Shown here one piece after another: positions 41,779 to 52,219 of a DNA stretch of 64,000 bases (positions are counted from its first letter, which is position 1; each line of letters starts with the position of its first letter). Both the position numbers and the translations under genes were made by a program. Under the pieces are notes generated by a model that did not search any database, was not told where the DNA came from, and worked only from the letters and a program-made list of their open reading frames with translations. Source of the stretch: Peronospora farinosa. Taxonomy: Eukaryota; Oomycota; Peronosporomycetes; Peronosporales; Peronosporaceae. The stretch is from the NCBI GenBank assembly GCA_947646735.1, contig CANTFK010000809.1:78410-142409 (forward strand). Reading direction: 5' to 3'.

Positions 41779-43691
41779 ATGTTGACTCCATCCATTAACT
41801 TAAGTTTGTTTGCATCGGCCCTTGGAAAGGGAACAAGGATGCATATGGATAGCTTGGATGGGTCGCCCCGTACGCCAATTACGACTCCGAGGATACCGGT
41901 GAAACCGCCAAGATATTTTAAATATGAACAAGCTGGATATGGCGGACCACGGCAAAGGAATGAGTTTCATATTGCCCAAGGTCAAGCTGTTCACGGTATG
42001 CCGCCTGAAAAAGGTGCGTGTGGACATATGCAAGGACAAGATCAGTGCTTAAATGAACAAGCACAAGGGCAACAATTTCAAGTCAGATATTTAGATGCAA
42101 GGCAGAAGAAACTCGGAATTCGACCTTTTGATGGTCGAGAACTTTACAAAGGCCTCGGGTATGGTGTTTTGGAATGCGGTCTAAGATTTGAGCGCCAAAT
42201 TTCATTGGCACAATCGTCTTGTGGTTTCCTGTGGCCGGAGGATGTTAAAGTTAATTGACTTGGTTTATACCTCTCTGGTACTGCAGAGAGGTATCTTAAC
42301 AGACAGGTTGTGTTGTAGTGGAGCCAATTACTCACCTTACAGTACATCATGGAAAATTTGCTGGAGGCATTCAAGACCAGTATCACGTCGGCCCAAGCAA
42401 TGCGAATATTTACCCAGCCGAAGGATCCCAAACGGAGTTGGACAGAGCATTATATGTATCTGACGGCCATCGTTGAGGTTACCGGAAATGGTGGAGACAA
42501 TTTGGTTTTGGACAATATTGTTCAGTACGCTTCTTCAGGAATGTGAACCGTCCTTTTGGCGAAAATTGATCCTACTAGAAGTGATTACCTGGTGCAAGAC
42601 GAAGAGCTGGCTCATTTTGCTCAGGCATGCGAATTTAACGTGGGAAGGGAGAAGTCTCTTGGTCAAGAAATTGTTGGGCCCGTTTCGGAACGACGTGGAA
42701 AGGAGATGCGCCGATGTCACTCTTGTAATGATGTTGGGCATTTTACCAACCGCGTGTCCCAAACGAACACACTCTCCCCAAGTATCATCCAATTTGTCAC
42801 TGGCCATCAATGACTTGTCTGATGAATTTAAAGATGTTTGGATCCTAGACAGTGGGTCCAGCAGACATTTGGTCAGTGATATATCATGGCTTGATAATGT
42901 CGAATCCTGTCAAGGAACATGTCTTCAACCCGACGGTATGCCACTAAATGTGTCTAAAAAGGGTTCGGTGGCAATGGTGTTATGGCGGGTGGTATTGAAA
43001 GAGTGCCGACACTTAAGGAAGTTTATTTTGCCGAAGGCGTTAAGTGCAACTTGATTTCGTATGGAAAATTGGATGAAAAGGGCTACTCACTTGGATACAA
43101 TGGTGCTAAACGCGTGTTAGCAGATAGGAATTTTGGTCAGGTTGCTTTTGACGTGGAATTAATTCGAAATGTTTTGGTGATTTATTGTCGCGTGGAGAAA
43201 AAATATTATGAAACCTGTTGGTGCTATCATGTCATGTTGAATGTGGAAGCGAGCCGACAGTGCCAGGTGTCTGATGATGTTCAGAAGGGTACTTTGATAG
43301 AATTCATAAGCGTCTCGGACACTTGAGCTATAATACCATTAAGAGGTTGGCTCACGATCCATCCTCTGACATTTGTCTAACGGACAAGTGCCGAATCAAT
43401 TGTCTGCCTTGTGCGCAAGGAAAACAGACTAACATCGTCAGTCTATCAAGGATAGTGATGATCACTCACCCATCGATCGAATTGGAGGAGTCATCTGCTC
43501 GGACATTAAGGGTCCGATGACTCCAAAAAAGATCGATTAAATAATCGTTACAAAATTAATTGTTGTCGATCATAAGAGTCATCATTGTCGTGTGTTTCTT
43601 GCATGAACCAAGGATGCTGTGGCCAAGATATTTAAGCATTTTTTGATTTTTTTCGAAAAGAAATTTATGGCTCGGGTACATGTACTTCGCA
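41779..43691 (+). pseudogene. Copia gag-protease-integrase fragment (plus strand)
   Basis: The frame starts at an ATG (MLTPSINLSLFASALGKGTR). It contains the oomycete Copia Gag signature (IRPFDGRELYKGLGYGVLECGLRF), a broken continuation, and a damaged zinc knuckle (CHSCNDVGHFTNRV, last Cys lost). Next come the protease (WILDSGSSRHLVSD), the pre-integrase zinc region (HKRLGHLSYNTIKRL, CLPCAQGKQ) and the integrase start (CSDIKGPMTPKK, DHKSHHCRVFLA). Multiple frameshifts and stops are present. It ends at the 5' LTR of element B. It lies head-to-head with the minus-strand Copia fragment. Confidence 0.82.
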
Positions 43692-44294
43692 AGTAGCAGG
43701 ACAACTCGTTACACGTAAACATTAAGTAATATACTTAATGTTTGGTCTAAAAGTATCCATGATTACTTTTGACCTGTCACTTGTGTGCGATACACAAATG
43801 TGATCCACCCTCGTGAATGTGATATCCATTTATGGATTCACATGAGAAGGGATGACGCTAGTTGAAGCTAGGCATCGCGATGTCTTAGAAGGACGTCATT
43901 CGCAAGCTGAATCTGGATTGAAGCTCGTGCGTCAGGATGCGCTTCTAAAGAGTCGCGTATCCGAATCTATATATATATGTATATAGCCAATCAGTAGTTA
44001 AGCATATATTTAGTTAAAATTAATTAAATGTAGCTCAGTCTTGAATTCACTTAAACAAACGCACCACGCACGAGAAGTTGAAAAAGCTTCTGCATGACGT
44101 CGGTGCCTTCTTGTTAAGAAGTTCGTTGCACTCTCGCTTAAGCGAGAGGCAACTGGTGGTACGACTGCTTATGCAGTCGACCAACGTCCTAACCACCCTC
44201 GCACGCGAAGGTAAGACGGTCTAACCGCTTCCTCGCTTGTGCTGAAGGTGTGTGCTAGTAGCACGAGGCAACTTCTTAGAAGCGCCCGTCTATA
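43692..44294 (+). repeat. 5' LTR of element B
   Basis: It aligns over its whole length with 51191-51803 but is visibly more diverged, with several indels and substitutions in 43970-44120, and its first base is no longer T. It ends GTCTATA. Confidence 0.82.
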
Positions 44295-44296
44295 CT

Positions 44297-44314
44297 TGGT
44301 AGAACTAGTAGTCC
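44297..44314 (+). other. Primer-binding site of element B
   Basis: TGGTAGAACTAGTAGTCC starts two bases after the LTR. Its reverse complement ends TACCA, as expected for a tRNA 3' end. The tRNA identity was not determined. Confidence 0.6.
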
Positions 44315-44332
44315 TTCCCACAACCCGTCTCT

Positions 44333-45300
44333 ATGAGCGTGCGTGTGGTTGAGATGGTCCTTAATATGGACTGGAGTGAATTCCCTCACCTTTCCCAACA
44401 TCATAGGGAGTTGGCAGAGCATATGGCGCAGGGACTTGGTGAACAATCCCTGGTCAATCTCTTGCATTGTCCTCCTGAGCAACATGTTGCTCAGTTGGAG
44501 CAATTTGAGGCGTTTGTGCTCGGACAGCGTCGAAACGCGTCCGAGGTAAACAGCCAAGCCACCGCTGAGTCCATCACTAAGACTCAGGATGAGCTTAGGC
44601 TTGAGCAGGCACGTAATGAGGCGCTCAACAGAACTGTTGAGACGCTCTCTTCCCGGCCTGCTCAACCGAGGCCCATTCGGATGGACCCTCCGAAGTTCGA
44701 TAGAACTAGCCCTCACACGATTTTTCACTGGATATTAGCAGTGGAGCAATGTGGAGTGGCGCAGCTCATCGAAGACGACACCAGAATGGTGTCGTATGCC
44801 ATGTCCAACTTGCGGGGCAAAGCGTCAGAGTGGGCATACTCTGCGCTGATGGCTAATGCTGATGCATTCCATCATGGGCGATCTTTAAGGCAAAGATTCG
44901 CGCCATGTATAGCCGCCTAACAACGAAGTGTTGCTTATGGCGCGCTTCTTTGGAGCACGACAGGCGAAACGCTCTCTGCAAGAATTTGTGCAGTAGTTGC
45001 GTTCGCTGTCGGCTTCCATCAATGGGGAACCGATACCAGAACGTATAAAGGTGGCCACGTTCATGAATGGACTTAGGCACGGCCCATCGCGTCAGGCCCT
45101 TTTAAGAAAGGTGCCAGCGACGATGGAAGAGGCAATTGACATTGCCTTAGTTGAGGAGCAATCCTCGACAGCGCCTCGGCGACAGCCTATTACAGGCCGT
45201 CGTCCGAGAATTCTGATGCCACTCCTATGGAGTTAGCAATGCAGATGTGATTCAAGTGCGGCAAGCGAGGCCATATGATGGCTCGCTGCTATGCAAAAGT
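44333..45300 (+). pseudogene. Element B Gag, frameshifted
   Basis: It starts at an ATG (MSVRVVEMVLNMDWSEFPH) with a helical N-terminus. The Gag capsid domain follows (MDPPKFDRTSPHTIFHWILAV, then NLRGKASEWAYSAL), then a shift near 44880, an in-frame TAG near 44994, and FMNGLRHGPSRQALLRKVP. The single zinc knuckle near 45250 reads FKCGKRGHMMARC and has lost its first Cys. It is broken in at least two places. Confidence 0.83.
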
Positions 45301-45477
45301 AGCTGTTGTTGCTAAGGCAGCCAGAAAAAGGTCTCCCAACCCGAAGGGAGGTGCGAAAAACCAGCGTGCACGAGACAAGGTTTCAGCACCTGCTCAATAT
45401 GGGTCGGGAAATGTGGGAGCGCAGTAGGGGCGGGATGCCCTACTGTAGCGGACTCTGAAGCTACCCCTAGGTTCAAA

Positions 45478-45861
45478 GTGATCGAACAAGTGGGTAGCAT
45501 AGTCCCTGAGGTTCCGAAAGGTCGGGCCTCAACCCTTTTGGTCTATAGCGCTCGATTACGAGGCTATGACCAAGTGATGACCCTTCTCGTGGATTCGGGT
45601 GCATCACAAAACTTTGTGAAACTCGCGGCTCTGAAAAGGAGACCGGCGAGTTATGAGTCGCTTTGCCAGGATGGCAAGCGAGAAGAGGCGATCGTTCGTT
45701 TAGCGAACGGCGCGCTCGTAAAATCAGAGGGAGTTCAAGTTAAACTCGCCTTCAGTTTCAGTGACTTCTCTTGTAAAGAGAAGTTCACAGTGCTAGGTAT
45801 GGAGAGTCCGTATGACCTCATCCTAGGCATGGCTTGGTTGGCTAACACCAACCATGGATAG
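45478..45861 (+). pseudogene. Element B aspartic protease
   Basis: The catalytic motif is LLVDSGASQNFVKLAA at about 45588-45620. The later conserved strand DLILGMAWLANTN is followed at once by a stop, so the protease core itself is open but separated from Gag and Pol. The DSGAS form is common in this branch of Gypsy elements. Confidence 0.82.
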
Positions 45862-45916
45862 ACTGGCGTACACGCACAGTTGCTAGCTCTACGCAAGACA
45901 CAGAAAGGATGTTCTC

Positions 45917-46486
45917 TTGCGAGAGGCTTATGTGACTGATGCTGTGTCCAACACAGTCGAGGGTGCGTTGACGGTATGTCAATCGACACCAGGAACTACC
46001 CAGCTCGAAAGAAGTGGTGTAGTTGGAAGTGCACTGGCGGAAACCCAGGTGACACATATTCCTACCCAGGTTGAAAAGACTGGTGTAGTGAATGAGGCGA
46101 TGACAGGTAGTCATGCGTCCAATATTCCTGCACAGAGCCGAGAGCCTGTGGCAGTTGATGGTGGGCTGACAGGAAGTCAAGCGCCACAAGAATCGGCACA
46201 GAGCCAAGAGCCTGGTGCGGTTGGAAGGAGTGCGTTAGCTGAGATAGCAACTACACCTTCTTCCAGGTCAAAGGTCGTGGTGACTCGAAGAACGAGCACC
46301 AGACGTATTAAGACGATCAAGGACACGTTAAAACGAGTGACCCGTGGATCAGTCTCGGTCCAAGAGGAAGGACCTACGAACGAGTTGTTCGAGGCCGTCG
46401 AAGACAAAATGCCGGAGGCATCCTCAGTTGAGGTGCTCCAACTTGTCTTGGCATCTGCCGAGGAGAAGTTAATCTCTCGGAGATGA
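45917..46486 (+). pseudogene. Element B protease-RT linker with internal repeats
   Basis: A 189-codon open stretch lies between protease and reverse transcriptase. It contains three or four degenerate repeats of about 30 residues (TQVEKTGVVNEAMTGSH; AQSREPVAVDGGLTGSQ; AQSQEPGAVGRSALAE). No enzyme motif is visible. The end (EVLQLVLASAEEKLISRR) leads towards the reverse transcriptase. Confidence 0.6.
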
Positions 46487-46650
46487 CGTGGGATCTGTTC
46501 CTGTCCGAACTAAAGGAAGGAAAGATCCACGAGATAGTCGCACCAGCTCCAGAAGAGAACGTGGTGAACTGTTGCTCTTCATCCACAATGGATGAAAGCG
46601 TCTTGGAGACCGACAAAAAGAAACGGTTCGATGCTCAAGGCTGAGAAGCC

Positions 46651-48353
46651 TTGAAGGACAGCCCGTTCTATGATGTCTATGGAAACACCGTGATGTGTTT
46701 CCAGCAGAAGTGCCGAGCCGCCTACCGGCCGATAGGGGCATCAGGCACGAGATTAACCTGGAGCCTGGAGCCTGGCACCAAGTATTGTGTGACCAGGCAA
46801 TGGCCGTTGCCGAAGGAACAAGTCGATTACATCGATGAGCTCTTCGACAAGCGAGCTAAGGCGGGACATGTACGTGAGAGCAAGTCGCCTCACTGCAGCC
46901 CGACCTTCTGTGTGCGTAAACCAACGGCTGGATGGCGCGTGGTTCATGCTTATAATAAGCTGGACACGGCCACCATACCGGCGCAAACGCCAATCCCGCG
47001 GAAAGATGTTTTGTTGAATTCCATTGAAGGTCAACTATCTTTTCCGCGTTGGATCTGAAGGATGGCTACTAACAGGTTGTCATGAGAGATACCGATGTAG
47101 CCAAAACGGCAGTAAGCACCCCAAGCGGTATGCTGTGGGAGTGGCTTGTGATGCCACAAGGGTTGAAAAATGCTCCGGCAACATTCAACCGAATAGTGGC
47201 TCACGTGATGCGTCAGCACCGTGCCTACGCGCCCCATTACTTTGACGATGTATTCGTGCATAGTAGGGCGGAGGACGGTCTGAGCGCGATAGAGTCGCAC
47301 AAGCGTCATTTAGACGCTGTGTTGCAGATTTTGGGTGACGCCCAATTATACGTGAACTTGCAAAAGTGCGTAATAGGGGTCCCCGAGATACCAGTGCCAG
47401 GATGCATAGTGGGTACACATGGTGTACGAGCAGACCCAGAAAAGGTAAAGGCTATCAAGGAATGACCAGTCCCACGTAATGTGAAGGACCTGCGCACATT
47501 CCTTGGGCTCGCTAATTACTTGCATAAGTACAGCAAGAATTATGCGGAGCGAACTAAGCCATTGTCTGACCTTCTAAAAAAGGATGCAGAATGAGCTTGG
47601 TCAAAGGAACAAGAGGATGCGTTCACATCAGTGAAGCAATCTATTGTAGAGGCACCGGTCTTGGCATTGCCAGACGCGGATAAGCCCTTTAGCGTCGTTT
47701 GCGACGCAAGCAATTTTGCAATCGGCAGCGCGCTCATGCAGAAGGATGACAGAGGCATTGACCGTGTCATTTTGTATCTGTTTCGTCTTTTAAAATCCGC
47801 AGAGCTTAATTACCTTGTGCATGACAAGAAGCTATTTTCAATTAAGTATGCCCCTGTAAAGTTTCGTGTGCACCTCTTGGGCACCGAGCCTTTTGTTGTT
47901 TATACGGATCACGCATCACTGCGTACCGCTATAAATTCACCGCATCTCTCGCCGAGAATGGCGAGATGGCTAACATTCTTCTCTGAATCTAATTATAAAG
48001 TTGAATATAAGCCGGGTAAGTCGAATGTCTTGTCTGACGCGTTATCGCGCAGACCAGACTTCGAGGCAAGACACCAGGAAAGTGTGTCTCGTGCTAAAGC
48101 ACAAGTTGAGTCGTCAACACTGGAAGCCATGAAGGCCTACCATGTGACGAGCTCAATGGCCTCCGATATCAAGGAGTGTTACAGTCAGGACGAACATTGT
48201 CGCCTACTGTTTGATCATTTTGGTGGACGAAAGGTTACCCATCCGTCGCACCTCAAAGCGAAACTAAATCTCTTTAGTTGCAGTGATGGCCTACTATGGC
48301 ATCAGCTGTCACCTTGTGATCCCTTGAGAATCTATGTACAGATCTCAAGCTGA
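46651..48353 (+). pseudogene. Element B reverse transcriptase and RNase H, decayed
   Basis: The reverse transcriptase pieces include the tRNA-proximal fingers (YCVTRQWPLPKEQVDYID), KPTAGWRVVHAYNKLDTA, a one-base deletion near 47030, a TAA in place of the second Tyr of DGYYQ near 47078, and HYFDDVFVHS with the catalytic DD. Stops TGA 47463-47465 and 47592-47594 match those of element A. The RNase H frame (47631-48353) is open and has CDASNFAIGSAL and YTDHASLRTA. Confidence 0.88.
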
Positions 48354-48371
48354 TGATACTTCACGAGTGAC

Positions 48372-50214
48372 ATGATGCGCCATCTAGTGGGCATCTGGGC
48401 CGTGAAAAGACATTCTTACGAGTGTCAGAGGAATTTTGGTGGCCCCTGGGTGGCCAACTATATTCGCTCTTGTGAAGAGTGTCAGCGCATAAAGCCTGCA
48501 CCTTCGAACAGTGCGCCACTGAACCCACTGCTGATTCCAACTGAATGTTGGAAGTCGGTCAGTTTGGACTTCATGTTTGGCTTACCGCCTGACCATAAAG
48601 GCAGGACGACGCTCGTCGTATTTGTAGACAGACTGAGTGAGATGGTGCATTAAGCACCATGTAGCACCAACATCTCAGGAAAAGAAGCTGCCCTCTTGTT
48701 TCTGGATCACGTGTATCGACTACACGGGATGCTCGAGTCAATAGTATCGGACCGGTATCCGCGTTTTACGTCGGGGTTTGGCGACATGTGTTTGAGTTGC
48801 TAGGTAGCAAGCTCCACATGTCACCTGCTGATCATCCCCAGACCGATGGCCAAACATAACGGGCCAATCGAGTCGTGGCAGATGTATTGCGCACAGAAGC
48901 GACTCCTAATGAATGGATCAAGCAATTGCCATTCGTGGAGCTCGCTGTTGATAACACCGTACGGGTGAAACACCGTTTTATATTAACGGACTGAGCCATC
49001 CTCGAACGCCAGTCTCGTTTGTACGCAGCCCGAGTCTTAGTAGCGGAGGGCCCCTCACTTCGCTCGGTGCGAATGCCAAAGAGGGCCAAGGTTGCCCTAG
49101 TGACACTGCTAATTTAGCAGTGGTCACGACACCTATAGGTGTCACAAAGGAGGCACGGCAAGAAATGTCAGTGCTCCTTGACGATGACAATATAGTGTTA
49201 TCAACAGCGTCGAACCATGAACGACCTCTTGGAGGTGTCATAGGCGATCTGGGTGCTAAAAGCGTGAGAGAAGCTCAGCGCTTTGTGGATGAGCGATTAG
49301 CCATCACACGTAAAGTTCGTGACGCGATGGCAAGCGCACAGGACAAGCAAAACCAATATGCAGACCAGTATGGTCGCAAAAACAATGAGCACTTTACTGT
49401 TGGGTACAAAGTGCTATTAAGTACTGCTACCCTACCTAAACATGCAATTTCTGTACTACCTGGTGGTACTACTAAGCTATTGCCCCGATTCATTGGGCCC
49501 TTTACAGTGGTCGAAGAAGTTGGAGACCTAAATTATAGGCTCACTCTCCCACCGTATATGAAGACGCACCCCGTAATTTACGTGGGTCGTCTGAAACGGT
49601 ATGTGGATCCAGAAGCGACCACATATCCGCATCGGTCTAACGAGACCGATGGTGACGTCGACTGTGAGTCGAGCGTTGCGGCCGATCAGGAGACGAGGAA
49701 GCCGAGAGGATCCCCGTATACGAACGAGGCGATAGAGGACTCGGCGATCGAGGAGGACTACGCGCTTGACGCGGGTCTCTCATCACCAGTCGCTCATTTA
49801 TATTCAAACGGGTCTTCAGGCGGTCATACCCCTGACGGTCTCTCGCCCTCACATCACGCAGATCCGAGGTCAGTCGCGAGACTTGAATCTCGAGATCTGT
49901 CACCTGCCTCTTCAGCGCAGCGGACTCAGCCTGCGACTGAACAGCAGCAGGGTAGGCAGCCGCGAGTAGGTGGGCGTAATCGCCACTCCTATCGGGCGCC
50001 ACCTGTGTTGGTGGACACGGATGTGAACACGCGCTTCCTTGTTGGAAGGCTGTTGTCCCACCGGTTTGTGAAACGAAAGCTCCAAATCCTTCTCCAGTGG
50101 AAGGGTTACCCAACGAGATTTGACTCGTGGGAGCCTGTGGACGCTTTGCGCGTTGACGTGCCTGGGCTGGTGGCTGCTTACAAGCAAAGGCACCAGCTGC
50201 ACTCGCTCTGCTAG
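48372..50214 (+). pseudogene. Element B integrase and chromodomain, decayed
   Basis: The zinc region (SCEECQRIKPAP) is damaged on its N-terminal side by a rearranged stretch (AVKRHSYECQRNFGGPW). The core start SLDFMFGLPPD is followed by breaks, and TDGQT near 48845 ends in TAA where element A has Glu. The C-terminal part from 49120 is open for 364 codons and carries RFIGPFTVVEEV and a chromodomain (LLQWKGYPTRFDSWEPVD). It overlaps the minus-strand accessory frame from 49637 onward. Confidence 0.85.
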
Positions 50215-50854
50215 GTCCCGATGGACTAGCAGAAGAAGCGTGGCGAGAATCAATTGGGGGTCGCTTACCACCCATAATTTCATGCGCACGCTTCATGGCG
50301 AAGCTGATTCGCTGCGACCGTTGTTTCGTTGCATCTACATGCAACGTTACACAGCGCCGAAGTTCAGCTTCATAGTCGTCGGCTGTTTCGTTAGAACGCA
50401 GCACGACTGGAATTGGGAAAGCACGACCAAGTGCTTTGCCCTGCTTTCTCCACAAAGGAAAGACGCTATAAAATTTATGAGCGTCTATAGTTGCACGCTG
50501 CAAAAGCGCTGCAATAGACCCATCCGAGTTCATCCACTCAGATGGAGGAGGCATTGGTGGCAAGCCACCACTCACGTAGCCGCCCTCGCGACGGAGGGCT
50601 AGTGAGGCCGACGGTATACTTGGTGGAGCTTTAAGCTCACACTCGACTGAGTCTGACTCTCCATTATGGATTGTCAAGACATCAGCTTGAGAAGTTACAT
50701 CTGACTGAGTCGCGACTACTCCTTTCGAAGTAGCGTGCTCAGTCTTAGTCGCTGCGCTCGTAGGCGCAGACGACGAGGTTTTACCTTCGCTTGCAGGAAG
50801 CATAGATGCTCCCTCAAGGACGGGCGCCTCAAATGATGGGGACATATGTCCCAT
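49637..50854 (-). CDS. Antisense accessory ORF of element B (405 aa, coiled coil)
   Basis: This is the counterpart of the plus-strand frame at 23043-24260 in element A: same length, uninterrupted, starting at an ATG (MGHMSPSFEAPVLEG). I count about eight residue differences between the copies (for example Ala for Ser near residue 41, Ile for Thr near residue 79, Asn for Asp near residue 351). It has the same FPLWRKQGK block, coiled coil and Arg/Ser-rich tail. It begins after the end of the sense chromodomain gene and runs back over it. Its survival in two otherwise broken copies is notable. Because the differences I see all change residues, purifying selection is not demonstrated. Confidence 0.6.
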   Translation of the reverse strand: MGHMSPSFEAPVLEGASMLPASEGKTSSSAPTSAATKTEHATSKGVVATQSDVTSQADVLTIHNGESDSVECELKAPPSIPSASLALRREGGYVSGGLPPMPPPSEWMNSDGSIAALLQRATIDAHKFYSVFPLWRKQGKALGRAFPIPVVLRSNETADDYEAELRRCVTLHVDATKQRSQRISFAMKRAHEIMGGKRPPIDSRHASSASPSGPSRASAAGAFACKQPPAQARQRAKRPQAPTSQISLGNPSTGEGFGAFVSQTGGTTAFQQGSACSHPCPPTQVAPDRSGDYAHLLAAAYPAAVQSQAESAALKRQVTDLEIQVSRLTSDLRDVRARDRQGYDRLKTRLNINERLVMRDPRQARSPPRSPSPLSPRSYTGILSASSSPDRPQRSTHSRRHHRSR

Positions 50855-51176
50855 CAATGCGCTTTGCTCATCACCACTTTGGGGTGATGGCAGTGGTGTA
50901 GTCTCATTTTAATCTAAAATTAGAGAGGGATCTTCATCCACATTATAGTGAGATGGAAGATTCACCTCAGTGCCTGAGGCACTTTGCGACGGCTGCGATA
51001 AATATCGCGGCGCGTGCGCTTAGTGCTGGACTGCATGGGTACCTTTGCAGGCGACCCATCAGCCTCACCACGTTTCGGTGGCGTGAGAATTGATCAGACT
51101 AAAGCGGCGCGTTTATAATGGCTCGCAAGTCTCTCTGTCTCCTAGGCGATGTTTTACAAACTGTAAAAATCGTTCT

Positions 51177-51190
51177 AAAAGGGGGGATGG
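51177..51190 (+). other. Polypurine tract of element B
   Basis: AAAAGGGGGGATGG lies directly before the 3' LTR and matches the tract in element A. Confidence 0.7.
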
Positions 51191-51803
51191 TGTAACAGGG
51201 CATCTAGTTACGCGTAAACATTAAGTAATATACTTAATGTTTGGTCTAAAAGTATCCATGATTACTTTTGACCTGTCACTTGTGTGCGATACACAAATGT
51301 GATCCACCCTCGTGAATGTGATATCCATTTATGGATTCACATGGGAAGGGATGACGCTAGTTGAAGCTAGGCATCGCGATGTCTTAGAAGGACGTCATTC
51401 GCAAGCTTGAATCTGGATTGAAGCTCGTGCGTCAGGATGCGCTTCTAAAGAGTCGCGTATCCGATCTATATTTATATGTATATAGCCAATCAGTAGTTAA
51501 GCATATATTTAGTTATAATTAATTATAATTCATTTAATATGGCTCAGTCTTGAATTTGCTAAATCAAAAGCACCACGCACGAGAAGCCGAAAAGCTTCTA
51601 CGTGACGTCGGTGTATTCTTGTCTTAGAAGTTCGTTGCACTCTCGCTTAAGCGAGAGGCAACTGGTGGTACGACTGCTTATGCAGTCGACCAACGTCCTA
51701 ACCACCCTTGCACGCGAAGGTAAGACGGTCTAACCGCTTCCTCGCTTGTCCTGAAGGTGTGTGCTAGTAGTACGAGGCAACTTCGTAGATGTGCCCGTCT
51801 ACA
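51191..51803 (+). repeat. 3' LTR of element B
   Basis: It starts TGTAACAGGGCATC and ends GTCTACA, 613 bp. It is closer to the element A LTR than to element B's own 5' LTR. It contains many hairpins, including the 18-bp perfect palindrome at 51640-51657. Confidence 0.88.
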
Positions 51804-51814
51804 CAGGAGTTTGA

Positions 51815-51886
51815 TGCGATCGGGTGAGCAAGAATCAATTCGAAGTTATGCAGTCGCATGAAGATAGATCTTGTCGCGAACAGTGG
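51815..51886 (+). pseudogene. C-type Pol C-terminal end, relic
   Basis: SKNQFEVMQSHEDR from 51827 matches the last residues of element C Pol (DRFEVMQSHEN). It sits just right of element B's LTR and marks the start of a C-type relic that continues with an antisense frame and an LTR. Confidence 0.65.
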
Positions 51887-52219
51887 CCGGTTTGTAAAGG
51901 ACGCTACAATATACGGTGAGTTTGCATAGAATGGTAGAAAGGATGTTATGTATGGTGCATATAGAGATCAAAAGTTGGATGTACCTGATCGAGCTTGAAA
52001 GCCAAATATTGAAGACGAAAATCTCAAAAAGATTATAGAAATGTGTTCACCAAGTGAAAAGAGTATTGAATGAATGCATAATGTTACTAGATCCTCAGCG
52101 CTACTTCAGAAAGAATTTACCGGATAGGCGGGTGATCGACGATTTAGGGTGACCGGCGATTGTCGATCGATACTGGTTACGCTACAGTTTTGCAAGATCC
52201 GACATATATAGTGTATTGA

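Larger units (their letters stand above)
43692..51803 (+). mobile_element. Element B: full-length but decayed Gypsy retrotransposon
   Basis: This 8.1-kb element has two LTRs, a primer-binding site, gag, protease, pol with chromodomain, an intact minus-strand accessory frame, and a polypurine tract. Coding parts on the sense strand are broken by stops and shifts. The flanks differ (Copia on the left, a C-type relic on the right) and no target duplication is seen, so the locus was probably rearranged after insertion. Confidence 0.88.

Noticed and set aside
47463..47594. Possible reading of TGA as Trp in this genome
   Set aside because: Host genes in the window end in ordinary stops, including TGA, and the TGA codons at Trp sites occur only in dead elements that also carry frameshifts.
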